64,000 bases of DNA, taken from positions 101,347 to 165,346 of the forward strand of contig JAGZJZ010000011.1 of NCBI GenBank assembly GCA_018365455.1, written 5' to 3'. The number at the start of each line of letters is the position of its first letter. The first letter of the stretch is position 1. The notes under the pieces are model-generated. The model worked only from the letters and a program-made list of their open reading frames with translations, was not told where the DNA came from and did not search any database. Source of the DNA: Clostridiales bacterium. Lineage in GTDB: Bacteria > Bacillota > Clostridia > Lachnospirales > Lachnospiraceae. This document shows positions 8,257 through 17,433 of this stretch, in pieces. The translations under genes and the position numbers were made by a program.

Positions 8257-9081
8257 TTATCTCAGCATAAAAAATAATAATACGATGATACCAAGTACGA
8301 TCCGGTACCAGCCGAATACTTTAAAGTCATTTTTCTTGATATAGCTGAGCAGGAACTTAATCACGATAATGGAAGAAACAAATGCAACCACCATACCTAT
8401 TAATAATATAGCAAGTTCCGCTCCTGTAAAATTAAATCCGAATTTTACAATTTTCAAAAGACTGGCTCCAGCCATAACCGGTATTGCCAGGAAGAATGTA
8501 AATTCTGCCGCTACGGTTCTGGATAATCCAACCAGGATCCCTCCCAGAATCGTCGCTCCCGAACGGGATGTGCCGGGAAAAATTGCAGCGATCAGCTGAA
8601 AGATGCCAATCCAGACCGCAGTTGTATAAGTAATCTCTGCAAGAGAATTAATCTTAGGGCTTATGTGTTTGTTCCTGTTTTCAATTACGATAAACAAGAT
8701 ACCAAAGACGATCAATGCAATGGCTACTGTCTGATAATTGTAAAACCATTCATCAAACTGCTCTTCAAACAGAAGACCTACCACTGCCGCCGGCACACAT
8801 GCAACTAAAATCTTAAACCACATTACAAAGGTATCTTTTTTAATAAAATATTGTTCCTTTGTTGAGAAGGGCCAGATTTTATTCCAGAATAGTACGACTA
8901 CCGCCAGAATGGCGCCTAACTGAATTACCACCAGGAACATTGACAAAAACTCTTTGGAAACATTCAGTTTCACAAGTTCATCCAGAATGATCATATGTCC
9001 GGTACTGCTGATTGGAAGCCACTCCGTGATTCCTTCCACAATACCAAACAACACCGCTTTTAAAATTTCTACTATATCCAT
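8257..9081 (-). CDS. uppP: Undecaprenyl-diphosphate phosphatase (BacA)
   Basis: Integral membrane enzyme of 274 aa that converts undecaprenyl pyrophosphate to the monophosphate, recycling the lipid carrier of cell-wall synthesis and giving some bacitracin resistance. Both signature loops are present: VEGITEWLPISSTGH near residue 16 and FPGTSRSGATI near residue 170. About eight hydrophobic helices are visible. Start is supported by GGAGAGG immediately upstream. It is followed 54 nt later by cca. Confidence 0.96.
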   Translation of the reverse strand: MDIVEILKAVLFGIVEGITEWLPISSTGHMIILDELVKLNVSKEFLSMFLVVIQLGAILAVVVLFWNKIWPFSTKEQYFIKKDTFVMWFKILVACVPAAVVGLLFEEQFDEWFYNYQTVAIALIVFGILFIVIENRNKHISPKINSLAEITYTTAVWIGIFQLIAAIFPGTSRSGATILGGILVGLSRTVAAEFTFFLAIPVMAGASLLKIVKFGFNFTGAELAILLIGMVVAFVSSIIVIKFLLSYIKKNDFKVFGWYRIVLGIIVLLFFMLR

Positions 9082-9254
9082 AATCCTCTCCTTTGCTTTC
9101 AGAGCTTATATTGAGTTCTATCCATCTGTCCGCCAGGGAAAGTTCAAACAGGTTAAAAAGCGTGTTTCAAAGCTTCCATGTCATAAATCTGCCAGCCGGA
9201 CGACGAACGTTGATAGTATAACATAATTTATGAGCCTGCGTCCTTATAAAATTC

Positions 9255-10343
9255 TTATTTTTTACTGATTCTTCCATTCTTAAATAACAGAAAAATAATC
9301 TTACGTATGGAACGTTTCGTATCTTTGTCCAGATGCTTAAAGGTACTCAGCATCGCCAGGGTACTTTTATACCATTCTTCTGTAAGCTCAATCAAAGTAG
9401 ACGCCTCTGCACCTTTAATGATCTCAAACAAAGAATTTACAAATACCTGTCTCTGATCGGCTGGAATATCACAGATCCATTTATTAAAAGCTTCGTCTTT
9501 GTAAAGGGATGTCTTATAGATCTCTTCCGCATAATCAAAATCTCCATCTTTGATCACCCAGGTAAATGGATCATGCTGCAGTGCTCCGGTTCCGGTGCTC
9601 TTTACGACTTTGTAGTCAATTTTATTCTGAAACATCATTCCCACAAAGGATTTCTCCGGTACAATTTTCTGAATCCGGTCCGCAACAGCCAAATACCCCT
9701 CTTTTTTATATACATCATCCCGAAAACCAGGACCGTCAAAGCAGTCTATTTTAAAAATCCGTTTCTGAATATCCTCCCGGCACTCCATTCCTGCATACAT
9801 TGCCACATTCCCCCCCTTGGAATGGCCTCCCAGGACAATTCTTCCTTCCCACAAATCCCCCGCCTTTTCCAGATAACGCAGCGCCGCCACCTGAGTGGGA
9901 ATGGGACTCATAAATGCCATATTAAAATCTTCCTTCCATCCCACGATGGACTCATCTGTCCCCCGGTACGCAATGTAAATCCAGTCTCCCATGAAGAATG
10001 TAACCGCCGAAAACTGCATTTCCATATCTTCATCCAGAATATCCATAAAATAGTTCATAGAAATATCCCGGAACCTGGGACTGTTGTACAGCGCTACATA
10101 AAAAGCCCGGTACTGCTCTTCAAATCTGGTATCTCCATACAGATGTTCATACTGAGGATGCCGGCGCAGGCTTTTGATGAAAACAGGGCGCTTTCCCTCT
10201 TCTAAGCCTCCCACAATCGTATCCAGTTTAAAATAGGATAGCTGGCACAATATTAAACTGTCTACCAGGTTAAATTCTTTTTCCTGAAAAGTCAGATGAC
10301 CATACTCTTTCAAATAACCGATCGTATTATCCTTAATATTCAT
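9255..10343 (-). CDS. Mbeg1-like (DUF2974) alpha/beta-hydrolase protein
   Basis: A 362-aa protein with a lipase-like alpha/beta-hydrolase core. The nucleophile elbow GGHSKGGN lies near residue 175 and ITFEV-type strands precede it (WIYIAYRGTDESIVGWKEDF). This matches the DUF2974/Mbeg1-like family common in gut Firmicutes, whose substrate is not known. No signal peptide or membrane segment is seen, so it is probably cytosolic. It is a single gene between uppP and the DUF445 gene, with GGGAG upstream of the ATG. Confidence 0.85.
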   Translation of the reverse strand: MNIKDNTIGYLKEYGHLTFQEKEFNLVDSLILCQLSYFKLDTIVGGLEEGKRPVFIKSLRRHPQYEHLYGDTRFEEQYRAFYVALYNSPRFRDISMNYFMDILDEDMEMQFSAVTFFMGDWIYIAYRGTDESIVGWKEDFNMAFMSPIPTQVAALRYLEKAGDLWEGRIVLGGHSKGGNVAMYAGMECREDIQKRIFKIDCFDGPGFRDDVYKKEGYLAVADRIQKIVPEKSFVGMMFQNKIDYKVVKSTGTGALQHDPFTWVIKDGDFDYAEEIYKTSLYKDEAFNKWICDIPADQRQVFVNSLFEIIKGAEASTLIELTEEWYKSTLAMLSTFKHLDKDTKRSIRKIIFLLFKNGRISKK

Positions 10344-10417
10344 CTTTGCCTGCTCCCTTCTTCCGAATTTCTGTAAAAATTGCTTTCCTGCATGGTTATA
10401 ACTATTCTATTGTTGTT

Positions 10418-11158
10418 TTAAAACAATAAGTTGATCAACCCTAAAATAAATCCAATCAGCGCTCCAAGATTTACAATTGCATTCAATTCTTTTTTCATTA
10501 TGGACATTAGCAGTTCTTCTACTTCCAGTACGTCCATCTCATTGATTTTCTCCTGTACAATCCCGGAAATATTTATATTCTCCATCATATCTCCCAGTTT
10601 TTCTTCCACCAGGTTTTCATATGCTTCTACCGCATAGGCTCTGACCGGGACATCAGAGTCCTTTACCATGGTTACCATTCTGCCAATCGTAACCTCATTT
10701 ACCTTTTTGGCAATCGGCTCCCGGAAATTCTCCAGCATCTTTTCATTTACCATCATAGCCAGAAAACTGCCCTGTACCGATTCCAGTATTCCTTTGATTA
10801 CCTCTCCTGCCACACTGCTGCCAATTTCATCTGAAATCTGCCCCAGCTGCATTTCATTTTCACTTTGTACCTCAATGATACCCTCCAGGGCATCTCCCAC
10901 TTTTGATTTCATTTTGTCAGAAAGCAGTACACCTTCCATTGTCTCCTTAGTCAGCAGCTGCTTTCCAACTGCTGCCCCTATGGCCTTCGCCAGGCGTTCC
11001 TTTCCTTTTGGAATAATACCCGGTGTAAATGGAAGAGTAAACTTTCCTATTTTAACCGGATGCAGCGGACGAAACATCATCTTAACTGCAATATAATTTG
11101 TACAATACCCAATCACCGCCCCGATCACCGGTCCTGCTATCATTCGTATTTCAAACAT
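10418..11158 (-). CDS. DUF445 family membrane protein (YheB-like)
   Basis: A 246-aa protein anchored by hydrophobic segments at both ends, with a long helical middle. The N-terminal motif YCTNYIAVKMMFRPLHP, followed by LPFTPGIIPKGKERLA, is diagnostic of the DUF445 family. The function is not established; the family is mainly found in Firmicutes. The start chosen (11156-11158) has AGAGGG 8 nt upstream, while a 12-codon longer frame has no ribosome site. It is divergent from the ECF sigma gene. Confidence 0.87.
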   Translation of the reverse strand: MFEIRMIAGPVIGAVIGYCTNYIAVKMMFRPLHPVKIGKFTLPFTPGIIPKGKERLAKAIGAAVGKQLLTKETMEGVLLSDKMKSKVGDALEGIIEVQSENEMQLGQISDEIGSSVAGEVIKGILESVQGSFLAMMVNEKMLENFREPIAKKVNEVTIGRMVTMVKDSDVPVRAYAVEAYENLVEEKLGDMMENINISGIVQEKINEMDVLEVEELLMSIMKKELNAIVNLGALIGFILGLINLLF

Positions 11159-11334
11159 TTTATAACCCTCTCTTCTATATAAATTATGTACCAAAAAAAT
11201 AATTTCAACACTTTTTCTTTCATCCTAAATTATATCGGAAATAAAGTCAAGGGTGATCTTATCCGGTTCATATTGCGCGCTCCATTACCTGTTTTTTCGC
11301 CAAACTGGGAATTCATACTTAAATTTATTTTTAA

Positions 11335-11363
11335 TGCAACAATTCCCCTTTTATATTACACTA
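11335..11363 (+). promoter_or_regulatory. Possible ECF-type autoregulated promoter
   Basis: TGCAAC (11335-11340), a 17-nt spacer and ACACTA lie 66-95 nt before the sigma gene. AAC-type -35 elements are usual for ECF factors, which often control themselves. The -10 is not recognisable by a known consensus. The 271-nt gap between DUF445 and the sigma gene also holds a hairpin with stem GCGGTTCTG at its 3' side (11389-11412), just before the GGGGTGAGG ribosome site. Confidence 0.3.
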
Positions 11364-11429
11364 TATCTATGAACTACATGTAGAACAACAGAACCCGCAG
11401 CCGCGGTTCTGTGGAAAAGGGGTGAGGTT

Positions 11430-11933
11430 ATGGCAGATTATGCCGAACTGGCATCTAAAGCGAAGCTTGGCCAAGCAGATGCCTTTGCGCAGTTATATGA
11501 AATAGTATATCAGGATTTATACCGGTTTGCTCTGTACACATTGAAGAATGGCCATGACGCAGAGGATGTGGTCAGTGATACCATTATGGATGCATATTTG
11601 GAAATAGGCTCCCTGCGGGATGCCGGCGCATTCAAAGCATGGCTTTTCCGTATCCTTGCAAATAAATGCAAAAAGCGTTTGAAACAGTACATACAGAAAA
11701 CAGCGGAATTGACCGAAGATTTTGCCGGCAGTGAACGGGATGTTTGCGAGGATATGGATGTGCGCAGAGCATTTGCAGCCCTGAACGACGAAGAACGTCT
11801 CATTCTTGCCCTGAATTTATTTGGCGGTTACAGCAGCCGGGAGATTGGTAATACACTTTTGCTAAGTCCGAACACGGTGCGTTCCAAACAAAGCCGGGCA
11901 CTGAAGAAAATGGAAAACATGCTTACCCAATAA
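11430..11933 (+). CDS. ECF-type RNA polymerase sigma-70 factor
   Basis: A 167-aa sigma factor with only region 2 and region 4, the ECF architecture. Region 2 shows the DLYRFALYTLKNGHDAEDVV and AWLFRILANKCKK helices; region 4 (about 110-165) shows LNDEERLILALNLFGGYSSREIG and the recognition helix LLLSPNTVRSKQSRALKKM. It redirects RNA polymerase to a small regulon. The next gene, 25 nt downstream, encodes a membrane protein with an extracytoplasmic beta-propeller and is the likely anti-sigma or signalling partner. Ribosome site GGGGTGAGG. Confidence 0.93.
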   Translation: MADYAELASKAKLGQADAFAQLYEIVYQDLYRFALYTLKNGHDAEDVVSDTIMDAYLEIGSLRDAGAFKAWLFRILANKCKKRLKQYIQKTAELTEDFAGSERDVCEDMDVRRAFAALNDEERLILALNLFGGYSSREIGNTLLLSPNTVRSKQSRALKKMENMLTQ

Positions 11934-11958
11934 TCCCAAATGAAAGGAGTGTCTTATT

Positions 11959-14112
11959 ATGGATGAAAAAGACCTTTTAAATAGAATTAAGAAATCAGCA
12001 GATTCGGTGCAGCCGCCAACATCGCTGAATCCGGATCAGATCCAAGACCGGCTGGAACATGTGACTCCTCCACTGGACACCGGAAAGAAGAAGAAGTTCC
12101 CGATTTACCGGATCGGCGCTGCGGCGGCTGTCTTACTGATTGCCCTGGTTTGTGCATGGACCGTAAACCGCATCCCAAGCCAGCCTCAAAATGAAATGGC
12201 CGCTTCCAAAGATGAGGCTGGTGCAAAAAGCATGAATAAAAGTTTAACAGAAGCTGCTGGTGAACCGGAAAACAGCCAGGCTCCCTCTGATGACACCGGC
12301 AATGATGCGGTCATCACAGCACCCAATTCCTCACCGGACGGAAAAGTAGTTCCTGTCAGAAATTACGATGTCCTCTACAATACCTTGGCTGAACATTTTG
12401 GGGAACAGCCGAATGGCGTAACAAGTGAAGCAAAAGCCAGCGCAAGTGCAGGCACCGGAGGCTATATGGAGAGTGCCAAAGAAATGGCTGACGGACTTGC
12501 CGGAGGCAATGAAGAGTCCATGGCAATGGATACCGGTACTGCAGACAGCAGTGACTATTCTTCTACAAATATTCAGGAAACCGGAGTAGATGAAGGAGAT
12601 GTGGTAAAAACAGACGGAAAGTACCTGTATATTTTAGGTAACGATAATAAACTTCATATTATCAGGGCAGACGGCAGCAAACTGGAGGAATCCGCTTCTG
12701 TTGATTTTAAAGATTTCGCAGAAACCATTGAAGAATTTTATATCAGCAAAGATACTTTAAATGTGATAACGACTTCCTCTGCAACCACCATGCAAAGCGG
12801 ATCCACCGCTTCTGACGGAAGTATCATAGAAGAGGACATAGCCTGGATCAATTCGGCAGATGCTAAAAAAGACATCTATTCCATTAACAGAAACCTGATT
12901 ACTAAGTTATATACTTATGATATATCGGACCGGAGTGCTCCAAAACTCACCGGAACTACCACCCAGGACGGATATTATCAGACCAGCCGGAAAACAGGCG
13001 ATTACATCTATCTATTTTCCGAATACACGCCAGTTATAAAAGAAACCAGAGAGGACAGCACGATTATTCCCAAGATAAATGGTACGAATCTTCCATCCTC
13101 AGATATTTACATTCCGGAATATTTAAATTCTTCAACGTATCTGATCGTTACCGCAATTGATACAAAATCTCCGGATAAAATAATGACCAAAAAGGCAATC
13201 GTCTCTGCTGCCTATCTCTATTATGTAAGCACAGAAAATATATATATCTGTACAAATGACTGGAACGGTACTACAACTACAACCCAAATTATGAAATTCA
13301 AATATGAAAATGGCAGTATCACACCCATAAGCGCAGCGGAAGCGAAAGGTTCGCTCAATAACTCCTTTTCACTGAATGAGCACAAAGGCTATCTGCGTAT
13401 TGTGACAACCTCCTACAGCGAAAATACCGGGAACATAAATAACCTGTATATCTTTGACGAATCCCTGAACCCCTGCGGCAGACTTGAGAATCTGGCTCCC
13501 GGAGAGACAATACAGTCTGCACGTTTTATGGGTGATACCGGATACTTCGTCACCTTCAGGCAGATGGACCCCTTATTTTCCGTAGACCTCTCGGATCCGG
13601 GAAACCCGAAACTCCTGGGCGAACTAAAAATAACAGGATTCTCTTCCTACCTGCATTTCTATGGAAAAGATAAACTCCTGGGGATTGGATACGAAGTAGA
13701 TCCGGACAGTGGAACTTATAAGGGAATGAAACTTTCGATGTTTGATCTTTCAGATCCATCCAATGTGAAAGAAATACACAAATATGTGATCCAGGATGCC
13801 AATGATTCCCAGGGTTTGGTCAATTACAAAGCAATTATGATCAATCCCGATAAAAATCTGTTTGGTTTCCACTGTCGTACCGACATTGATAATTATATGG
13901 TATTTTCATACGATCCCGAGAAAGGGTTCCAGAATAAACTGGTATATTCCTTCAAGGGCACGGAAGATTACAACCTGGCCATCAATAACGTCCGGGGCTT
14001 ATATATCAATGATACCTTTTATCTGTCTTACGGCAAGGACACCCAAAATAATATCTTAAGCTTTGATATGAAGAACAGCTTCAGCCAGCTTGGGTCCTTT
14101 CAGACGAAATAA
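11959..14112 (+). CDS. Membrane-anchored beta-propeller protein, putative anti-sigma partner
   Basis: A 717-aa bitopic protein: about 48 cytoplasmic residues, one membrane helix (about 50-68, IGAAAAVLLIALVCAW), a Ser/Ala/Gly-rich linker (about 75-190), and a large extracytoplasmic domain that begins with the beta-propeller signature QETGVDEGDVVKTDGKYLY (Beta_propel, PF09826) and runs to the end. The propeller has repeated strands such as NNLYIFDESL and DPLFSVDLSDPGNPKLLG. The short N-terminal part resembles the cytoplasmic tail of anti-sigma factors in position, but no zinc-binding HxxxCxxC motif is present. A bidirectional terminator follows. Role as anti-sigma or sensor is inferred from the pairing. 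Confidence 0.85.
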   Translation: MDEKDLLNRIKKSADSVQPPTSLNPDQIQDRLEHVTPPLDTGKKKKFPIYRIGAAAAVLLIALVCAWTVNRIPSQPQNEMAASKDEAGAKSMNKSLTEAAGEPENSQAPSDDTGNDAVITAPNSSPDGKVVPVRNYDVLYNTLAEHFGEQPNGVTSEAKASASAGTGGYMESAKEMADGLAGGNEESMAMDTGTADSSDYSSTNIQETGVDEGDVVKTDGKYLYILGNDNKLHIIRADGSKLEESASVDFKDFAETIEEFYISKDTLNVITTSSATTMQSGSTASDGSIIEEDIAWINSADAKKDIYSINRNLITKLYTYDISDRSAPKLTGTTTQDGYYQTSRKTGDYIYLFSEYTPVIKETREDSTIIPKINGTNLPSSDIYIPEYLNSSTYLIVTAIDTKSPDKIMTKKAIVSAAYLYYVSTENIYICTNDWNGTTTTTQIMKFKYENGSITPISAAEAKGSLNNSFSLNEHKGYLRIVTTSYSENTGNINNLYIFDESLNPCGRLENLAPGETIQSARFMGDTGYFVTFRQMDPLFSVDLSDPGNPKLLGELKITGFSSYLHFYGKDKLLGIGYEVDPDSGTYKGMKLSMFDLSDPSNVKEIHKYVIQDANDSQGLVNYKAIMINPDKNLFGFHCRTDIDNYMVFSYDPEKGFQNKLVYSFKGTEDYNLAINNVRGLYINDTFYLSYGKDTQNNILSFDMKNSFSQLGSFQTK

Positions 14113-14115
14113 AAA

Positions 14116-14146
14116 AGTCCCTGCTTTCATCCCGGAAGCAGGGGCT
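14116..14146. terminator. Bidirectional terminator
   Basis: An 11-bp stem (14116-14126 with 14136-14146, one G-T pair) is flanked by an A-run on the left and a T-rich tract on the right. It can stop transcription of the propeller gene (plus) and of the ABC permease gene (minus), which converge here. Confidence 0.8.
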
Positions 14147-14165
14147 TTCATTTACTTCTTGTAAT

Positions 14166-15014
14166 TTATCCTTTTACACCACTGCTGGTTATTCCCTGAA
14201 CAAAATACTTTTGGAAAGGAAGGAATAAAAATAATGGGATCAGTGCCGAAATCATGGAGCCAGCATACAGGCACGACCACAGGGTAGAACGTTCCTGTTG
14301 AAAGGAAGATAATGAAATCTGTATCGTCCGTATTTCTCTGGTTCTGGCAATCAGCAGCGGCCACAGGTAGGAATTCCATTGATCCATAAATATCATCAGC
14401 CCTGCCGTTATAAATACCGGTACGGAAAGCGGTATAATTATTTTGCAGAAGATGGCTGGCAGAGTTGCGCCATCCACTCTTGCCGCCTCAACCAGACTTG
14501 CCGGTATTTCCTTAAAGAATTGCACAAACAGAAACAGGACCAGTCCGCTGGCAATGCCGGGCAGAATAATTCCCATCCTGCTGTTTACCAGTCCCAGTTT
14601 GTCCGCTATGGAATACAGGGGCAGCGCAATTGCCTCAAACGGTATCATAAAGGAAAGCAGGATGATTCCAAATAAGACTTTCTTAAACCGGAAGTCAAAT
14701 GCGGCAAAGGCAAACGCTGCAATACTGTTCACAATACATCCTAAAAATATGGATACCACCGTTACAAACAGCGTATTTATAATAGGCTGCAGAAAGTTAA
14801 AATCCGTAAAAATCTTCACGTAAGCCTCTACCGTAAAGTTAACCGGAATCAGCGTATGAATGGAAAACGGCAGCGCATATTTATAAAGCTCATTATCATT
14901 TCGAAAAGAAGCGGATATCCCCCACAGCAGCGGAAACAGCGTCACCAGTACCACACAGGCGAGTCCCAGGTAGATTGCCGCATTTTTTATGATCTTTTTT
15001 TGTCTTCTGTTCAT
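14166..15014 (-). CDS. Carbohydrate ABC transporter permease (MalG/CUT1 type)
   Basis: Inner-membrane permease of 282 aa with six hydrophobic helices. The CUT1 cytoplasmic coupling motif EAARVDGATLPAIFCKIIIP lies near residue 185, where the ATPase docks. It overlaps its partner permease by 4 nt (ATGA), so the two are co-translated. It is the last gene of nucleoside hydrolase-SBP-permease-permease. No ATPase gene is present in the cluster; CUT1 systems in Firmicutes often share a general MsmX-type ATPase encoded elsewhere. Substrate is discussed under the nucleoside hydrolase. Confidence 0.92.
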   Translation of the reverse strand: MNRRQKKIIKNAAIYLGLACVVLVTLFPLLWGISASFRNDNELYKYALPFSIHTLIPVNFTVEAYVKIFTDFNFLQPIINTLFVTVVSIFLGCIVNSIAAFAFAAFDFRFKKVLFGIILLSFMIPFEAIALPLYSIADKLGLVNSRMGIILPGIASGLVLFLFVQFFKEIPASLVEAARVDGATLPAIFCKIIIPLSVPVFITAGLMIFMDQWNSYLWPLLIARTREIRTIQISLSSFQQERSTLWSCLYAGSMISALIPLFLFLPFQKYFVQGITSSGVKG

Positions 15015-15904
15015 GCTGTCTTCCTCCTATTCTTCCTGCCTCCCTTTGCATCATCGTCCCGGTCTGATAAAATAAAGGACTGCAGACAGCAGATCAGTAC
15101 AATGATAAGCAGAAGTACCGTTACAATTGCCGATGACCTGGGGCGGTCGATAAACTTGAATGCAGATTTATATGCCTCAAACATCAGTACATTTGTACTG
15201 TTCTCCGGACCACCGTTTGTAATCATCTGCATAGGTACAAACAGCAGGACATTTGCGGTGGTATTTGCGATAAACACAAATAGTAATACACGCTTAATCA
15301 GAGGAAGCGTGATCCTGGTCGTAGTCTTCATCCATCCTGCGCCGTCAATCCTGGCGGATTCATAGATGGATGTATCAATATTCTTAAGCCCTGCCAGGAT
15401 AAACATCATCCAATATCCCACGCCTTTCCAGGTAGCTATAATCACAATACACCAAAGTGCCTGGCTTTTGCTGATCAGGAATCCCTGAGCCGGGATTCCT
15501 AATATACTCAATAAGCTGTTGAGAATACCATTATTCGGATTAAACATCATGTTCCATAAAATAGTGGCTACCGTCAGGGAAATAGTTACCGGAAGATAAA
15601 AAATGGTACGAAATATCCCAATACCCTTTATGGTAGAATTGGCGAGCATGGCTATGAGAAATGCCAGCAGCACCTGAAGCGGAATCATCACGATGTTAAC
15701 TTTAACAGTCACCCACAGAGCATTCCAGAATACCGGATCCCTGAACAGTGCCAGGTACGTATGTATGGTAAATTTTGAATCGATAATAATTCCCTCCAGC
15801 AGCGTACTTATAATCGGGGATATTTTAAATATAAGTATAAGCACAAATGCAGGCAGTATCATAAGGTAAGGAATAAACCAGTATTTTTTAGTCAGATTAA
15901 ACAC
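15011..15904 (-). CDS. Sugar ABC transporter permease (MalF/CUT1 type)
   Basis: Partner permease of 297 aa with six helices and the coupling motif YESARIDGAGWMKTTTRITLP near residue 190. The start is a GTG with AGAGGTG 5 nt upstream. It follows the substrate-binding protein gene by 19 nt and overlaps the second permease by 4 nt. The C-terminus is basic and cytoplasmic (KGGRKNRRKTA). Confidence 0.92.
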   Translation of the reverse strand: MFNLTKKYWFIPYLMILPAFVLILIFKISPIISTLLEGIIIDSKFTIHTYLALFRDPVFWNALWVTVKVNIVMIPLQVLLAFLIAMLANSTIKGIGIFRTIFYLPVTISLTVATILWNMMFNPNNGILNSLLSILGIPAQGFLISKSQALWCIVIIATWKGVGYWMMFILAGLKNIDTSIYESARIDGAGWMKTTTRITLPLIKRVLLFVFIANTTANVLLFVPMQMITNGGPENSTNVLMFEAYKSAFKFIDRPRSSAIVTVLLLIIVLICCLQSFILSDRDDDAKGGRKNRRKTA

Positions 15905-15923
15905 GCTATCACCTCTGAACCTT

Positions 15924-17396
15924 CTATTTTTTGTATTTTTCCATGGCTGTATTGATTTGGGATACTGCGTTATCCAGAGCTGTCTTCACCTCGGTACCAT
16001 TGCGTATATCCTCCCAGGTATTTGTTATAACGGTATCATACTCGGTATATCCCGGGGTAAGAGCCCTTGGAACCGCAGTATTTGCTGCTTCATATGCCGC
16101 TATTTTCATAATGCCGTCTGCATTTTCATCATTCAGAATTGCATCTACCGCTGCCTTTGTGGACGGAACGTCATGGTTGATGTCAAGCCACATATCATTT
16201 CCTTCTCCGATCGAGAGCCATTTGATAAAATAGGCAGCAAGATCCTTGTTCTGTGAATTTGCCGGAATTCCAAAATGCCAGCTTCCTGTTGAAGTTCCCA
16301 CCTGGTCTTCATACCCTTCGAAAGCAGGGACCGGACAGTATCCATAATCTTTAAAATCCTTCTGCGCACAGTTTGCTTCGGTCCAGGTTCCCCCAACCAT
16401 AAATACTACTTTGCCTGCTGTAAATGTATCGGTAACTTCATCCGCTGTAATACCCCTGAGTGATACGCCTTCGTTGTAAAGATTCTGATACCAGGTACAT
16501 GCTTTTTCCCAGCTTTCATCATTAATGACACCATCCACCTTATAGCCGTCGTCTCCAATATTTTTGCCGCCCAGGCTGTTCGCCAGAGGATTCATCTGAT
16601 AAGTTCTGCTTACCTGCTGGAACATCAGTCCTGCAATTCCATTATTACCATCCGGATCAACTGCCGCAAGGGTGTCTTTTGCCATTTTTTCTACCTGTTC
16701 CCAGGTCAGCCGGTTTTCCGTATCCGATTCCGGCATTTCAACTCCTGCCTGTTGAAGCAGCGCCTTGTTGTACCAGAGAAGCTGGGAAGAAGTGTTCATT
16801 GCTGGCGCATAAAACTTTCCGTCCCAGCTGCCCGCAGTTACAGCCGAGTCTATAAACTGACCTTTTTCTTCCTCTGTAAAATATTCATCCATAGGTGCCA
16901 GATAACCTCTGTCTGCATACCCGGCAACCATTGGTACGTCTACGCTTATCACATCATAATCAGAAGAACCTGATCCTACTTTTACCTCTATGACTTCAAA
17001 TAAATCATTAAAAGAATACCACTCGGTCTTAACCGTTGCCCCTGTCTCTTCCTGGAACTTTTCAATAAGCGGTTTTGTCTGTCCCTCCCATGCGTTGTCA
17101 CCCACACCCTGGGACACCCAGGTAATAGTCTGTCCTTCAAAAGGCTTTTCTGCATGGGAAGTCCCTGACTTTTCCCCGCCGTTCTCAGATTCAGCAGAGT
17201 TCTCCCTGCCGCTCTGCGGCTCGTCCGCTTTTTCTGCACTGCTCTGGGATTCACCAGAATTTTCTGCCCCTGCACTTGCGGTATCCTGAGCTTTGGAAGT
17301 CTGTGTCCCCTTCTCCTGCCCTGCACCGGAGCATCCGGCTATCGCAGACGCCGTCATTGTTACCGCTAATAAAATTGCTGCCATTCTTCTTTTCAT
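15924..17396 (-). CDS. Extracellular sugar-binding lipoprotein (CUT1 family)
   Basis: Solute-binding protein of 490 aa. The start at 17394-17396 has AAGGAGG 8 nt upstream and gives a textbook lipoprotein signal, KRRMAAILLAVTMTASAIAGC, cut before the Cys. A Ser/Glu/Gly-rich spacer (about residues 30-80) leads to the type I binding fold beginning ITWVSQGVGDNAWEG. The cluster has two CUT1 permeases and a nucleoside hydrolase, so the ligand may be a nucleoside or ribosyl compound rather than a free sugar; that is inference. A longer frame to 17678 overlaps the hydrolase gene and has no support. Confidence 0.92.
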   Translation of the reverse strand: MKRRMAAILLAVTMTASAIAGCSGAGQEKGTQTSKAQDTASAGAENSGESQSSAEKADEPQSGRENSAESENGGEKSGTSHAEKPFEGQTITWVSQGVGDNAWEGQTKPLIEKFQEETGATVKTEWYSFNDLFEVIEVKVGSGSSDYDVISVDVPMVAGYADRGYLAPMDEYFTEEEKGQFIDSAVTAGSWDGKFYAPAMNTSSQLLWYNKALLQQAGVEMPESDTENRLTWEQVEKMAKDTLAAVDPDGNNGIAGLMFQQVSRTYQMNPLANSLGGKNIGDDGYKVDGVINDESWEKACTWYQNLYNEGVSLRGITADEVTDTFTAGKVVFMVGGTWTEANCAQKDFKDYGYCPVPAFEGYEDQVGTSTGSWHFGIPANSQNKDLAAYFIKWLSIGEGNDMWLDINHDVPSTKAAVDAILNDENADGIMKIAAYEAANTAVPRALTPGYTEYDTVITNTWEDIRNGTEVKTALDNAVSQINTAMEKYKK

Positions 17397-17433
17397 ATTC
17401 GTTTCCTCCTTGATTTGCCTGTAATGGGATTTC

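Noticed and set aside
9333..10205. 290-codon open frame antisense to the Mbeg1-like gene
   Set aside because: It lies wholly opposite a well-supported gene, has no ribosome site, and its translation shows no family motif and shadow-like composition.
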